DNA from: Lampropedia aestuarii | GTDB lineage: Bacteria; Pseudomonadota; Gammaproteobacteria; Burkholderiales; Burkholderiaceae_C | NCBI RefSeq assembly: GCF_004803635.1 | Contig: NZ_SSWX01000005.1 | Span: 50,348-114,347, forward strand | Length of the DNA: 64,000 nucleotides | Direction of reading: 5' to 3' | In this document: positions 45,223 to 55,788 of the stretch, one piece after another | Layout: each line of letters opens with the position of its first letter | Numbering within the stretch: position 1 is the first letter of the stretch | Notes under the pieces: model-generated | Seen by the model: the letters and a program-made list of their open reading frames with translations, nothing else | What the model was told of the DNA's origin: nothing | Databases searched by the model: none | Translations under genes and position numbers: made by a program

Positions 45223-45702
45223 TCAGTGCTCTTGCAATTGGGCTTGCGAGGAGTGCCACTTGGTGACCAACTCGTGCAATTGCAGTGCATTGTCTGAGGC
45301 AATCATCGCATCACGCAGGTCGACGTTGCTGAGCAATTCGGCAATTTCAGACAGTATTTCCAAATGCTTTTCTGTGGCCGCCTCAGGCACCAGCAAAAAA
45401 ATCATCAAGCTGACAGGCAGATCATCGGGGGCATCGAAGCCAATGGGGGTGGCCAATTGAAAAATAGCCGCCATTGGCGCACGCAAACCTTTGATGCGGC
45501 CATGTGGGATAGAGACACGGTGCCCCAATCCGGTAGAGCCCAATCGCTCCCGCGCAAACAAACTATCTGTTACGACGGCGCGAGAGAGACCATGCAGGTT
45601 CTCAAACAGCAGACCTGCTTCTTCAAATGCACGCTTCTTACTGGTGACCTCTACGTTCACCAATACGCGCTCGGGGGGAAGAATGGATGCTAAACGGTTC
45701 AT
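45223..45702 (-). CDS. ptsN: PTS IIA-like nitrogen-regulatory protein PtsN
   Basis: This 159-aa EIIA-Ntr has the phosphorylated His67 in VSIPHGR and an earlier conserved His61 (GLGHR), plus LVPEAATEKHLEILSEIAELL. It receives phosphate from NPr/EI-Ntr and adjusts potassium, nitrogen and stress functions by protein contacts. ATG 45702 (MNRLASILPP) is the family-typical start; 45714 is possible. Downstream, where hprK is usual in related bacteria, there is a dispersed repeat and then thiF. Confidence 0.93.
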   Translation of the reverse strand: MNRLASILPPERVLVNVEVTSKKRAFEEAGLLFENLHGLSRAVVTDSLFARERLGSTGLGHRVSIPHGRIKGLRAPMAAIFQLATPIGFDAPDDLPVSLMIFLLVPEAATEKHLEILSEIAELLSNVDLRDAMIASDNALQLHELVTKWHSSQAQLQEH

Positions 45703-45796
45703 AAGTGGGCTCATATTATGCATGCATGAGCGCAGGACAATAAAAAATTGTAAATATTCCCCTCGGAGGTATGACCCAACCGCTATCGGTTAGGCA

Positions 45797-45832
45797 GAAA
45801 AAATGCCATTTGGGCGTGAAGCCAAATGGCAT
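45797..45832 (-). terminator. Terminator after hpf
   Basis: On the minus strand the 11-bp perfect stem ATGCCATTTGG/CCAAATGGCAT with an 8-nt loop is followed by a run of six U. It separates hpf from ptsN, so ptsN likely has its own promoter within 45703-45796. Confidence 0.85.
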
Positions 45833-45914
45833 GCCGCTCAGGGGGCGAACCGCTTAAAGGAGTCAGCTAGCCTTTAGGCCAGTGGCTGCACCTGCGCGCA
45901 GTTCGCACCATAGA

Positions 45915-46250
45915 TCATACAGAGAGGGTTTTTTTGTGCGCTTGATGGTCGTGCTCTTTCAATTTGTCTTTAAAGCGCACGACCTGACGGTCCAGCTTGT
46001 CGACCATATCATCGATGGCTGCATACAAGTCTTCGTGGGTCGATTTTACATGCAGGTCGCCTCCTTTGAGCAGGACGGTCGTCTCGGCACTTTGACGGCC
46101 TTCTTTCTCTTTGGCATTCTCCAGCGATAGCAGGACACGGACATCAATGACTTGGTCAAAGCGCTTGATAGCACGGGCTAGTTTGTTGGTCACAAATTCC
46201 CTGAGTGCAGGGGTGACTTCCAGGTGATGTCCGCTAATGGTCAGATTCAT
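45915..46250 (-). CDS. hpf: Ribosome hibernation-promoting factor (short Hpf/YfiA)
   Basis: This 111-aa protein of the sigma-54 modulation/Hpf family begins MNLTISGHHLEVTPALREFVTNKL. It contains KGGDLHVKSTHEDLYAAIDDMVDKLDRQVVRFKDK and a basic C-terminus. It binds the 30S decoding region and inactivates ribosomes in stationary phase. GAAGGAGC lies before the ATG. In many relatives rpoN lies immediately upstream; here it does not. Confidence 0.94.
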   Translation of the reverse strand: MNLTISGHHLEVTPALREFVTNKLARAIKRFDQVIDVRVLLSLENAKEKEGRQSAETTVLLKGGDLHVKSTHEDLYAAIDDMVDKLDRQVVRFKDKLKEHDHQAHKKTLSV

Positions 46251-46589
46251 AAAGCATGCTCCTTCTCATTTACCAAATCTGACGCAGTGTCTGCCAGCCC
46301 AATGGCCTAGCGGTCCTCAAACAGTCAGTGGCACTGCGCCTTACCCACAGACCCGCTATTGCAAGCGATAACCGACAAATGCTTGTGGAGTGAATGCGCT
46401 TGTCAATACCAAAGTCCGTTCGCACACTATGCGCGTTTGGCGCTGTTTGCGCAAGCAAGCCCAGTTTAAGTCGGGTTTTATGCGCTTGTATTGGCTGGCG
46501 CAGTAAAGTGCGTCAGAATGTCAAATGGTCATGGTGCTGCCTTTTTACTGTGCTAGTGGGAGGCTCTGGTGCTGCACCTGTTTCGGTGC

Positions 46590-46672
46590 GGGCCTGTTGG
46601 GCTTGGCCAATCGCTGCGCTCTTTCTTGTGCCTTGCACGATTGCGCGGAGCTGATGAACCAGCTCCTCAAGC
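46590..46672 (-). repeat. Degraded dispersed-repeat end in a 649-bp gene-free stretch
   Basis: TTTCTTGTGCCTTGCACGATTGCGCGGAGC, then GAACCAGCTC, resemble the terminal segment of the repeats at 30043 and 41155 (TTTTTGTGCCTTGCGCGACTGCG). The match is imperfect and the outer TNA flank is lost (CTCA). The remaining gap 46251-46589 and 46673-46899 shows no gene I can support. Confidence 0.45.
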
Positions 46673-46899
46673 CCCCGAGGCTGACTGCGCTAACAAGGTT
46701 GCAGATTCTGCCAATTGCTGCTGCTGACTACCTCTCTTTGCCAAAGCCCATGCACAATACTTTGGCGCATGCAACGGCGCGTATTGGCTCCAGCCTGATG
46801 CGGTTTGCATGGCTGTACAACGATTTGTGCCAAAGCCAATGCTGCTTTGGCTGCCATCCCTGTCGCGTTGCGATCTGAGCCTTATTAGAGGAGACCACC

Positions 46900-48081
46900 A
46901 TGACGAATTTGCCAGGCCTGAACTACCAATTGGGTGAGGATATTGATGCTCTGCGTGATGCAGTGCGTGACTTTGCCCAGGCAGAAATTGCGCCCTTGGC
47001 CGCTGAGATTGACCGCAGCGACCAGTTTCCTATGCACCTGTGGCAGAAAATGGGGGCATTGGGGGTGCTCGGTATTACTGTGCCGGAGGCCTATGGTGGC
47101 GCCAATATGGGCTATTTGGCACACATGATTGCGATGGAGGAAATCTCCCGTGCCTCGGCCTCGGTAGGCCTGTCCTATGGCGCGCACAGCAATTTGTGCG
47201 TCAATCAGATCAAGCGCAATGGCACTGAAGCGCAAAAGCAAAAATACCTGCCCAAACTGATTTCTGGCGAGCATGTCGGCGCATTGGCCATGAGTGAGCC
47301 AGGCGCAGGCTCTGATGTCATCAGCATGAAACTCAAGGCCGAAGACAAGGGTGGTTACTACCTGCTCAACGGCAATAAGATGTGGATCACCAATGGGCCA
47401 GATGCGGACACCATGGTGGTGTATGCCAAAACCGAGCCTGAGCTGGGCGCACGCGGCGTGACCGCCTTCATCGTTGAAAAAGGCATGAAAGGCTTTTCGA
47501 CTGCGCAAAAACTAGACAAGCTGGGCATGCGCGGCAGCCACACCGGCGAGATGGTGTTCCAAAACGTCGAGGTCCCAGAGAGCCATATTCTGGGTGGCTT
47601 GAATCAGGGCGCCAAGGTGCTGATGAGCGGCTTGGATTATGAGCGTGCAGTGCTGGCTGCTGGCCCGATCGGCATCATGCAGGCTGTGATGGACAATGTC
47701 GTGCCCTACATCCACGACCGCAAGCAGTTTGGCCAAAGCATTGGTGAATTCCAGCTGATCCAAGGCAAGGTGGCCGATATGTACACGGTCCTGCAAGCGG
47801 GCCGCGCCTTTCTGTATACGATTGGCAAGAACTTGGATGTGCTGGGCGCGGACCATGTGCGCCAGGTGCGCAAGGACTGTGCGTCCGTGATTCTGTGGTG
47901 TGCCGAGCAAGCGACCAAAATGGCTGGCGACGGCGTACAAATTTTTGGCGGCAATGGCTATATTAACGAATATCCGCTGGGTCGCCTGTGGCGCGACGCC
48001 AAGTTGTACGAGATTGGCGCCGGTACCAGTGAAATCCGTCGCATGCTGATTGGCCGAGAATTGTTTGCAGAAACCATGTGA
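46900..48081 (+). CDS. ivd: Acyl-CoA dehydrogenase, isovaleryl-CoA type
   Basis: This 393-aa flavoenzyme has [91 protein letters not shown] and [11 protein letters not shown]. Glu248 in [15 protein letters not shown] is at the helix-G position that is catalytic in isovaleryl-CoA dehydrogenases, distinguishing it from short- and medium-chain enzymes. It would act in leucine breakdown and pass electrons to ETF. AGAGGAG precedes ATG 46900. The usual partners liuB/C/D are not in the window. Confidence 0.87.
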   Translation: MTNLPGLNYQLGEDIDALRDAVRDFAQAEIAPLAAEIDRSDQFPMHLWQKMGALGVLGITVPEAYGGANMGYLAHMIAMEEISRASASVGLSYGAHSNLCVNQIKRNGTEAQKQKYLPKLISGEHVGALAMSEPGAGSDVISMKLKAEDKGGYYLLNGNKMWITNGPDADTMVVYAKTEPELGARGVTAFIVEKGMKGFSTAQKLDKLGMRGSHTGEMVFQNVEVPESHILGGLNQGAKVLMSGLDYERAVLAAGPIGIMQAVMDNVVPYIHDRKQFGQSIGEFQLIQGKVADMYTVLQAGRAFLYTIGKNLDVLGADHVRQVRKDCASVILWCAEQATKMAGDGVQIFGGNGYINEYPLGRLWRDAKLYEIGAGTSEIRRMLIGRELFAETM

Positions 48082-48254
48082 CGATGTAGGGAATACCAGT
48101 ATTTGTCGCGCAGCAAAGTTGCCAGCGACTGACTGCTGCAGACGCTTTTTAGCGCTCTGTAGCAGATGGTTTGTGTGGTGCGCGCGTGCAGGCTCGCTGC
48201 AAATGCCGTGTTGCAGTGCGACAATACGCTCCGTTGACAGTTACGAAAGCAAGC

Positions 48255-48908
48255 ATGCCATCATTGAAACAACTGTTTGAAAATAACCGCCAGTGGGCGG
48301 CCAGCATGGAGCGTGAGCGCCCTGGTTTTTTCACTCGTTTGCAAGAACAGCAGCATCCCAAGTACATGTGGATTGGCTGCTCTGACAGCCGTGTCCCAGC
48401 CAACCAGATCACCGGATTGGATCCAGGGGAGGTGTTTGTGCACCGCAACGTCGCCAACGTGGTGGTGCCCACTGATTTGAACTGCCTCTCGACCATTCAG
48501 TATGCGGTCGATCAGCTGCATGTCGAGCATTTGATGGTGGTGGGCCACTACGGCTGTGGTGGAGTGTACGCAGGCCTGACAGACCACCGCGTGGGCCTGG
48601 CCGACAACTGGATTCGCCACGTCAAGGACGTGCGTGACAAGCACTGGTCGATTTTGGAGGCGATAGATGAAAACCGCCGCCACGACGCGTTGTGTGAATT
48701 GAATGCGATTGAGCAGGTGCTCAATGTAGCCCACACCACCGTGGTCAAAGACGCGTGGGCTGCTGGCGAGAAGCTGGTTCTGCACGGTTGGTGCTACCAC
48801 CTGACCAATGGCTTGATCACCAATTTGGAGATGACGGTACTGGACCAGGAGAATTTGCGCCCGGCCTACCAAAAGGCCCTGGCGCTGGTCAGCGAGCGTT
48901 ACCGCTGA
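48255..48908 (+). CDS. can: Beta-class carbonic anhydrase
   Basis: This 217-aa zinc enzyme has ligands Cys42 and Asp44 with Arg46 in IGCSDSRVP, and His98 and Cys101 in VVGHYGCGGV, as in the Can/CynT group. It hydrates CO2 to supply bicarbonate for carboxylases. The start at ATG 48255 gives normal length; the open frame reaches 48171 without similarity. Its last 10 bases overlap the convergent mrdA gene tail-to-tail. Confidence 0.93.
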   Translation: MPSLKQLFENNRQWAASMERERPGFFTRLQEQQHPKYMWIGCSDSRVPANQITGLDPGEVFVHRNVANVVVPTDLNCLSTIQYAVDQLHVEHLMVVGHYGCGGVYAGLTDHRVGLADNWIRHVKDVRDKHWSILEAIDENRRHDALCELNAIEQVLNVAHTTVVKDAWAAGEKLVLHGWCYHLTNGLITNLEMTVLDQENLRPAYQKALALVSERYR

Positions 48909-50935
48909 GCCACTGGCTGCCGATCTGAATCGCCAAGTGCTTCACTTGGCGTGTTGGTGGTTTCGGCATGGGCTTGCTGGCCAAACAATGGCAGACTCGC
49001 CGCTGGCAAGCTGATGTCTTCGACGCGCCGTGGCACACCAATCGGCGCGCCTGTCGCATTGCCGGTTTGCACGGCCAAAATATCTTCTTCGCTAGGGTAT
49101 TGGCCCGTCAGCCAGTAGTCCATCACGCGCCTGGCGATAGGGGCAGCGGCGGCGGCGCCAAAGCCGGCGTTCTCCACAATCAAAGCGATAGCGATTTGTG
49201 GATTCTCTACCGGTGCGAAGGCAATATACAAAGAATGGTCACGCTGCGATTCGGCCAGTTTGGCGGCGTTGTAGCGCTCGCGCTGGCCCACCGTGGCCGC
49301 TTGAGCTGTGCCGGTTTTGCCCGCCGAGCGGTAAGGTGCGCTACCAAAAATGCGTCTGGAGCTGCCCGTTTGTGCGACCCGTTCCATGCCATCGAAGATG
49401 ACCTGGATGTTTTCCTTGCTATAACCTAGCGGCTCGGGTGCTGGCTGCGGAATGCCCAGCAATTCATTGCGCATGGCATCCAAGCGGCCTTTGGCCAGGT
49501 GGGGCGTATAGCGTGTGCCGCCATTGGCCAGCGTGGCGACTGCACTGGCCAGTTGCAGCATCGTGAAGCTGTTGTAGCCTTGGCCAATTCCCAGCGAGAC
49601 CGTATCGCCAGGAATCCAGTTTTTGCGGCGGGCATCGCTAAAGGCTTCGCGCTTCCAGTCGCGGCTGGGCAAAATACCGCGCCCTTCGCCATTGAGGTCA
49701 ATGCCAGTGATTTGGCCAAACCCCAAGGGCTTCATGAAGTCGTGGATTTTGTCCACGCCCATCTCATAAGCCAGTGAGTAATAGTAAACATTGCTGGAGC
49801 GTTCAATGCTGCGGCGCATATCGGTCGGGCCCACCGCATGGCCGCTGCGGTAATTGTGACCTGCCAGCGTCCAGGTGCCGTTGTCTTGAATAATGGTGTT
49901 GGCGCCGCGCGAGCCGGTCTCTAGTGCCGCCAAGGCCATGAACGGTTTGTACGTCGAGCCAGGCGGGTAGGTGCCGCGCAAGGCGCGGTTGAACAAGGGG
50001 CGGTCCAATGATTCGTTCAGGGCCTGCCAGTTTTCCTGGTCGATGCCTTCGACAAACAGATTGGGATCGTAAGTCGGCATGCTGACCATGGCCAGAATTT
50101 CGCCATTTTGCGGGTCAATCGCGACCAGCGCGCCGCGCCGATTGCCATACAAGCGCTCTATCAATTGCTGCAGCTTCACATCCAGCGAGAGCACCACGGT
50201 GCTGCCTGAGCGCGCTGGTGAGGTGTCCATGACCCGAATCGGCCGCCCGGCCGATGACTTCTCCAGCTCCTCAACGCCGGTGATGCCATGCAGCTCACTC
50301 TCATAGCGGTCTTCAATGCCGGTTTTGCCGATATGGGTCGAGCCGCGGTAATTGGCCTCTTCCTCGCGCTCTTCGATGCGCTCCACATCGCGCTGGTTGA
50401 TGCGCCCGATATAGCCGACGACGTGGCTGGCGGTTGTGCCCATCGGATAAGAGCGAAACAGGCGGGCTGCGATTTGCACACCAGGAAAACGGTAGCTTTG
50501 GGCGGTAAACCGCGCAACTTCTTCCTCGGTCAGCTGGGTGCGAATAGGCAGCGAGTCATAGGGACCGGCTTCGCTGCGCAAGCGCGCAAAGCGCCTGCGG
50601 TGAATGGGTTGGATGTCGATGATTTGAGCCAGCTCGTTGAGCGTGCCTTCCAGATCACGCACCCGTGATGGCCAGATCTCCAAGGTGTAGGCCGAGTAGT
50701 TGCTGGCCAGCAGCACGCCATTGCGATCGACGATGTTGCCGCGGTAGGGCACGATAGGCACAACCGCCGTGCGGTTGCTCTCGGCCCGCCGCATGAAATC
50801 GTCATGGCGAATGACCTGCAAGTAATAAGCGCGAATGCCCAGCAGCGCCAGGCACAAGGCAACTGCCAGCGCCACCACCCAGACACGCAACATAAAGCGG
50901 CTGGAGTCGTGTTTGACTTCTTCAAAATCTGTCAT
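48899..50935 (-). CDS. mrdA: Penicillin-binding protein 2 (MrdA)
   Basis: This 678-aa class B transpeptidase has an N-terminal membrane anchor at about 16-40 and a dimerisation domain with RGNIVDRNG. The catalytic domain has Ser327-x2-Lys330 (PPGSTYKP), SSN at 380-382 and KTGT in YRSAGKTGTAQ. It forms the elongation-specific peptidoglycan synthase with RodA. It overlaps mreD by 14 bp upstream, in the mreBCD-mrdA order. A CGCCAAGTG/CACTTGGCG hairpin at 48931-48951 lies within its last codons. rodA would be expected next, but here the convergent carbonic anhydrase follows. Confidence 0.95.
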   Translation of the reverse strand: MTDFEEVKHDSSRFMLRVWVVALAVALCLALLGIRAYYLQVIRHDDFMRRAESNRTAVVPIVPYRGNIVDRNGVLLASNYSAYTLEIWPSRVRDLEGTLNELAQIIDIQPIHRRRFARLRSEAGPYDSLPIRTQLTEEEVARFTAQSYRFPGVQIAARLFRSYPMGTTASHVVGYIGRINQRDVERIEEREEEANYRGSTHIGKTGIEDRYESELHGITGVEELEKSSAGRPIRVMDTSPARSGSTVVLSLDVKLQQLIERLYGNRRGALVAIDPQNGEILAMVSMPTYDPNLFVEGIDQENWQALNESLDRPLFNRALRGTYPPGSTYKPFMALAALETGSRGANTIIQDNGTWTLAGHNYRSGHAVGPTDMRRSIERSSNVYYYSLAYEMGVDKIHDFMKPLGFGQITGIDLNGEGRGILPSRDWKREAFSDARRKNWIPGDTVSLGIGQGYNSFTMLQLASAVATLANGGTRYTPHLAKGRLDAMRNELLGIPQPAPEPLGYSKENIQVIFDGMERVAQTGSSRRIFGSAPYRSAGKTGTAQAATVGQRERYNAAKLAESQRDHSLYIAFAPVENPQIAIALIVENAGFGAAAAAPIARRVMDYWLTGQYPSEEDILAVQTGNATGAPIGVPRRVEDISLPAASLPLFGQQAHAETTNTPSEALGDSDRQPVAQR
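48931..48951. terminator. Hairpin inside the mrdA 3' end, downstream of can
   Basis: A perfect 9-bp stem CGCCAAGTG/CACTTGGCG with loop CTT lies inside mrdA coding sequence and 23 bp after the can stop. It is symmetric, so both convergent transcripts form it. No strong T-run follows, and termination activity is uncertain. Confidence 0.4.
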
Positions 50936-51455
50936 TGCCTGCGCGTTCGTTGTCTATGGCTATGCCCATTTGCGGCGCGAGCAGCAAGCGCCGAATAAAA
51001 GGCCACAAGGCTGCCTCTAGCAGTACGGCCACCACAATGGACAAATGCGGCAGTTCACGGCTGGAGATCCAGCCGGTCATCGCTTGCAGCGCCGCGGCTA
51101 TGGCAAACGGCACCAGCAGCAAAACGCCTTGCTGGATGCCGGTCTGGTACCAAAGAATCCGGTTGCGTGAGGCCTGCACCCAGCTGACCACCACAATATA
51201 AGCGAGCGCATGCTGGCCCAGCAAGCTGGCCGAATGCACATCCATGGCCAGACCTAGGATAAACGCAATCACGATGCCCACGCGGGAGGGCTGGTATAAG
51301 GCCCAGAATGTCAGCACGACCAATAAGACGTCCGGGCGCCAAAACAGGGGGCCAAGCGGCAAGAGCTCAAGGCACAGGGCCAGCAGCAGGCTCATCGCAA
51401 TAAAGCTGCCTTTGGCTGGGCGCAGAATATGTTGGGGGTGTCGCATGCGGGCCAT
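50922..51455 (-). CDS. mreD: Rod-shape-determining protein MreD
   Basis: This 177-aa protein has about five transmembrane helices (SLLLALCLELLPLGPLFWRPDVLLVVLTFWALYQP, VGIVIAFILGLAMDVHSASLLGQHALAY). It is a membrane partner of MreC and PBP2. Its start shares one base with the mreC stop (TAATG), and its end overlaps mrdA by 14 bp, so all three are translationally linked. Confidence 0.93.
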   Translation of the reverse strand: MARMRHPQHILRPAKGSFIAMSLLLALCLELLPLGPLFWRPDVLLVVLTFWALYQPSRVGIVIAFILGLAMDVHSASLLGQHALAYIVVVSWVQASRNRILWYQTGIQQGVLLLVPFAIAAALQAMTGWISSRELPHLSIVVAVLLEAALWPFIRRLLLAPQMGIAIDNERAGNDRF

Positions 51456-52411
51456 TATCGACTTCTGGACAAAGCCGCCTCAGTGGCAGGTGTGCTCGAA
51501 GGTGGGGCGTAGCGCTGCTGTGCACCGGCCTGTTCATCGGGGAGTTCGGGGCCATACTCGCCATGCATGCCAACTGGATCTAGCACCATCACGTAGCGGG
51601 CACTGTGCACCTGGGCCACGGGCTTGGCAAGAATGCGCATAAAGGGCGCATCGTTGTGGGTTTCTACAAACGTGACTTCTGCGACCGGCACGCCTTGGGC
51701 GTAGTAGCCATCAATGCCACTGGTGATCAGCATATCGCCTTCTTGCACATCCGAGCCGGCTGGCACAAAGCGCAGCTCGATGCCATTGCCGGGGCGATTC
51801 GATGCCTCGCCAAATGCCACCATGCGCAGCCCGGTGCGCAAATTCATGACAGGCACAGTTTGGTCGCGGTCGGTGACTACCCGCACCTCGCTCGACAGCG
51901 GGTAGGCCTGGGTGACTTGGCCCAGCACACCAAATGAGTCGAGTACCGGCGCGCCTTGCCTCACGCCTGCGGTCAAGCCTTTGTCGATGATCAGGCGGTT
52001 GGTATAAGGATCAGGTGCTTCGTAGGCAATCTCAGCGGTCAAGGCCTTGGTGGGCAGCCGCTCACGCAAGCCCAGCATGGCGCGCAGATTGTCGTTCTCA
52101 CGCTCCAGCGCTCCCACATGGTTGATGCGTTCGGCCATCTCGACAGCACGGCGCTCGGCATCATGGGCGGCACTTTGTGCCTCTTGCATATTGCGCGTGT
52201 AGTCTCTCGCGGTCTGCCAGGCTTGTACAGGTTTCCACATCAGCCATTGCAGCGGATATATCGCGGTGGCAACGGTCTGGCGTATGGGGCTAGTGACCTG
52301 AAAGCGCACATCGACCACCATCAGCAGCACGGCCAATGCGCTCAGCACCAGTAGCTTGGCCGCTTGTGAAGGTCCTTGGGAGAAGATGCGGGGCGTGCTG
52401 CGCTCAAACAT
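51455..52411 (-). CDS. mreC: Rod-shape-determining protein MreC
   Basis: This 318-aa protein has one transmembrane helix at about 18-36, a coiled coil at about 68-112 (AQSAAHDAERRAVEMAERINHVGALERENDNLRAML) and the periplasmic double beta-barrel (IIDKGLTAGVRQGAPVLDSFGVLGQV, LITSGIDGYYAQGVPVAEV). A flexible Pro/Ala tail ends it. It links the MreB filament to PBP2 outside the membrane. It lies 116 bp after mreB; a GCAACAAG/CTTGTTGC hairpin (52486-52509) is in that gap. Confidence 0.95.
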   Translation of the reverse strand: MFERSTPRIFSQGPSQAAKLLVLSALAVLLMVVDVRFQVTSPIRQTVATAIYPLQWLMWKPVQAWQTARDYTRNMQEAQSAAHDAERRAVEMAERINHVGALERENDNLRAMLGLRERLPTKALTAEIAYEAPDPYTNRLIIDKGLTAGVRQGAPVLDSFGVLGQVTQAYPLSSEVRVVTDRDQTVPVMNLRTGLRMVAFGEASNRPGNGIELRFVPAGSDVQEGDMLITSGIDGYYAQGVPVAEVTFVETHNDAPFMRILAKPVAQVHSARYVMVLDPVGMHGEYGPELPDEQAGAQQRYAPPSSTPATEAALSRSR

Positions 52412-52485
52412 CAGTAGCCCTTGGCTGCAAATGGGGTGCTAGAAACGGCAGTATGGCAGGCTGGGCGTGTTTTGGGGGCGTGCTG

Positions 52486-52509
52486 GCAACAAGCCTTGAG
52501 TCTTGTTGC
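52486..52509 (-). terminator. Hairpin between mreB and mreC
   Basis: The perfect stem GCAACAAG/CTTGTTGC with an 8-nt loop lies 19 bp downstream of the mreB stop. There is no T-run on the minus strand. It may stabilise mreB mRNA or attenuate read-through, giving more MreB than MreC/MreD. Confidence 0.5.
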
Positions 52510-52527
52510 TTCGCACCCGCGCACTGC

Positions 52528-53574
<1,047 letters not shown>

Positions 53575-53837
53575 TTAAAAATCCTTTGCCAACCAGCACC
53601 TCTGGGCGGCTGGCTTGGCGAGCGCAAATACGTAGAGAGGGCTGTGGGTGCGCATGGGTGGCTAACAGCAAAGTGGTTAGACTGCGACCGAACAAGCCCT
53701 CAAATGTTCTGAAAATGCATTAAAGGGCAGATAATACTCCATCCCTCGAATCTTTTGGCCCTTCGCTGGGCATTTCCAGCGCCTTGCCAAACAAATTTAC
53801 ATCCTGTTGATTTGTCACAGAATTATTAAAATTTACC

Positions 53838-54137
53838 ATGCCTTTATCTCTCGAAGAAATTCAGCGCATTGCCAACCTCTCGAAGTTGGCATTCGACGAG
53901 TCGCAAAGCCTTGCAATGCAAAGCAAAATCAACAGCTTCTTTGAGCTTGTTGAGCAAATGGATGCGGTTGATACGGCGGGTGTTGAGCCTCTTTTTCACC
54001 CTGTTTCGGTGGTGCAAGAGATTGCGCTGCGCCTGCAGGACGATGTGGCCGATACCGGCAACCACCGCGCAGGCAATATGCAAAATGCCCCGGCGGCAGA
54101 AAATGGTTATTTTTTAGTACCAAAGGTGATCGAGTAA
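53838..54137 (+). CDS. gatC: Asp-tRNA(Asn)/Glu-tRNA(Gln) amidotransferase subunit C
   Basis: This 99-aa protein has the typical MPLSLEEIQRIANLSKLAF start and FELVEQMDAVDTAGVEPLFHPV and LQDDVADTGNH sections. It wraps GatA and GatB together. It is the first gene of gatCAB. No Shine-Dalgarno sequence is strong (AATTATTAAAATTTACC before ATG). Confidence 0.94.
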   Translation: MPLSLEEIQRIANLSKLAFDESQSLAMQSKINSFFELVEQMDAVDTAGVEPLFHPVSVVQEIALRLQDDVADTGNHRAGNMQNAPAAENGYFLVPKVIE

Positions 54138-54271
54138 GCCCCGCTTGCTGCTGGTCATGCGTTGTTTTGCCACAGCCTGTGGCCAAACCTCTTTTTACTT
54201 GTTTTTAAAGCCATGCCCCCTGTGGCCGGCACTGCACGGCAGTGCCCGCAGGCGGATGGCACGAATTGACT

Positions 54272-55765
54272 ATGAGCCAAGCTCCCCTACACCAACAAAG
54301 CGTGCGTGAGTTGACCACTGCACTGCGCCAGCGCGATGTCTCGGCCACTGAGGTGGCGCAGCACTTTTTAGACCGCAGCAAGGCCCACCCAGAGCTGGCG
54401 GCCTACCTTGCACTGGATGAGGCGGCCACCTTGGCACAAGCCCAAGCGGCAGACCAGCGTTTGGCCGCCGGTACGGCAGGTGCGCTCGAAGGTCTGCCTT
54501 TGGCGCACAAAGACATTTTTGTCACCAAGGACTTTGCATCGACTGCCGCGTCGAAAATGCTGCAAGGCTACCGCTCGCCGTTTGATGCAACCGTGGTGCG
54601 CAAACTGGCCGATGCCGGCGTGGTCACGCTGGGTAAAGTCAGCTGCGACGAATTCGCGATGGGTTCGGGCAATGAAAACACGGCCGTTGCTCCTGTGGGC
54701 GCCGCTGCGGCCGCACCGGTACGCAACCCTTGGGATGCCAGCCGCGTGCCTGGTGGTTCTTCTGGAGGCAGCGCCGCCGCTGTGGCTGCTGGTTTGGCGC
54801 CTGCTGCGACCGGCACCGACACTGGCGGCTCGATCCGCCAGCCTGCGGCGTTTTGCGGTATCACCGGCATCAAGCCGACCTATGGCCGCGTCAGCCGCTA
54901 CGGCATGATCGCGTTTGCCTCCAGCCTGGACCAGGCCGGCCCGATGGCCCGCAGCGCCGAAGACTGCGCGCTGTTGCTGTCGGCCATGGCAGGTCCTGAT
55001 CCGGAGCGCGACTCGACCAGTTTGAATACGCCTGCAGAAGACTTCAGCCTGCAATTGAACGAGTCCATCGACGGTTTGCGCATTGGCGTGCCAGCCGAAT
55101 TCTTTGGCGAGGGCATTGACGCCGATGTGCGTACGGCCATCGATGCGGCCTTGAAAGAATACGAAAAACTCGGCGCCAAGCTGGTGCCTGTGGCTTTGCC
55201 GCGCACCGAGTTGTCGATCCCGGTCTACTACATCATCGCGCCGGCCGAAGCCTCGTCGAACCTGAGCCGTTTTGATGGCGTGAAATTCGGCCATCGCGCC
55301 AAAGACTACGCCGACCTGCAAGAAATGTACGTCAACACCCGCACCGAAGGTTTTGGTGACGAGGTCAAGCGCCGCATCATGGTCGGCGCCTACGTGCTCT
55401 CGCACGGCTACTACGACGCCTACTACCTCAAAGCCCTGAAGATCCGCCGCATCATTGCCAACGACTTCCAAAACGCGTTCAAAGACTGTGACGTGATTGC
55501 CGGCCCAGTGGCGCCTAGCGTGGCTTGGGCCATTGGCGAGAAAGCCAATGACCCGGTCGCCAACTACCTGGCCGACATCTTCACGCTGCCTGCTTCATTG
55601 GCCGGTTTGCCCGGCATGAGCCTGCCTGTTGGCTTGGGCGCGGGCGGCATGCCGGTGGGCCTGCAGCTCATTGGCAATTACCTGCAAGAGTCCAAGCTGC
55701 TGAACGTCGCACACCGCTTCCAGCAGGCCACGGACTTCCATCTGCAACGCCCAGCTGGTTTTTGA
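54272..55765 (+). CDS. gatA: Asp-tRNA(Asn)/Glu-tRNA(Gln) amidotransferase subunit A
   Basis: This 497-aa amidase-signature enzyme releases ammonia from glutamine. The catalytic triad is visible: Lys80 in LAHKDIF, cis-Ser163 in [12 protein letters not shown], and nucleophile Ser187 in [14 protein letters not shown] 54272 (MSQAPLHQ) is the family-like start; an in-frame codon at 54242 lies further upstream. It is followed after 23 bp by gatB. Confidence 0.96.
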   Translation: MSQAPLHQQSVRELTTALRQRDVSATEVAQHFLDRSKAHPELAAYLALDEAATLAQAQAADQRLAAGTAGALEGLPLAHKDIFVTKDFASTAASKMLQGYRSPFDATVVRKLADAGVVTLGKVSCDEFAMGSGNENTAVAPVGAAAAAPVRNPWDASRVPGGSSGGSAAAVAAGLAPAATGTDTGGSIRQPAAFCGITGIKPTYGRVSRYGMIAFASSLDQAGPMARSAEDCALLLSAMAGPDPERDSTSLNTPAEDFSLQLNESIDGLRIGVPAEFFGEGIDADVRTAIDAALKEYEKLGAKLVPVALPRTELSIPVYYIIAPAEASSNLSRFDGVKFGHRAKDYADLQEMYVNTRTEGFGDEVKRRIMVGAYVLSHGYYDAYYLKALKIRRIIANDFQNAFKDCDVIAGPVAPSVAWAIGEKANDPVANYLADIFTLPASLAGLPGMSLPVGLGAGGMPVGLQLIGNYLQESKLLNVAHRFQQATDFHLQRPAGF

Positions 55766-55788
55766 AGCCCCCGATTTTCTCGATTGAT

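Noticed and set aside
54368-55471. Minus-strand ORF of 367 codons opposite gatA
   Set aside because: Shadow of gatA, whose catalytic residues are all in the plus-strand frame; peptide is Arg/His-rich and unlike any family.
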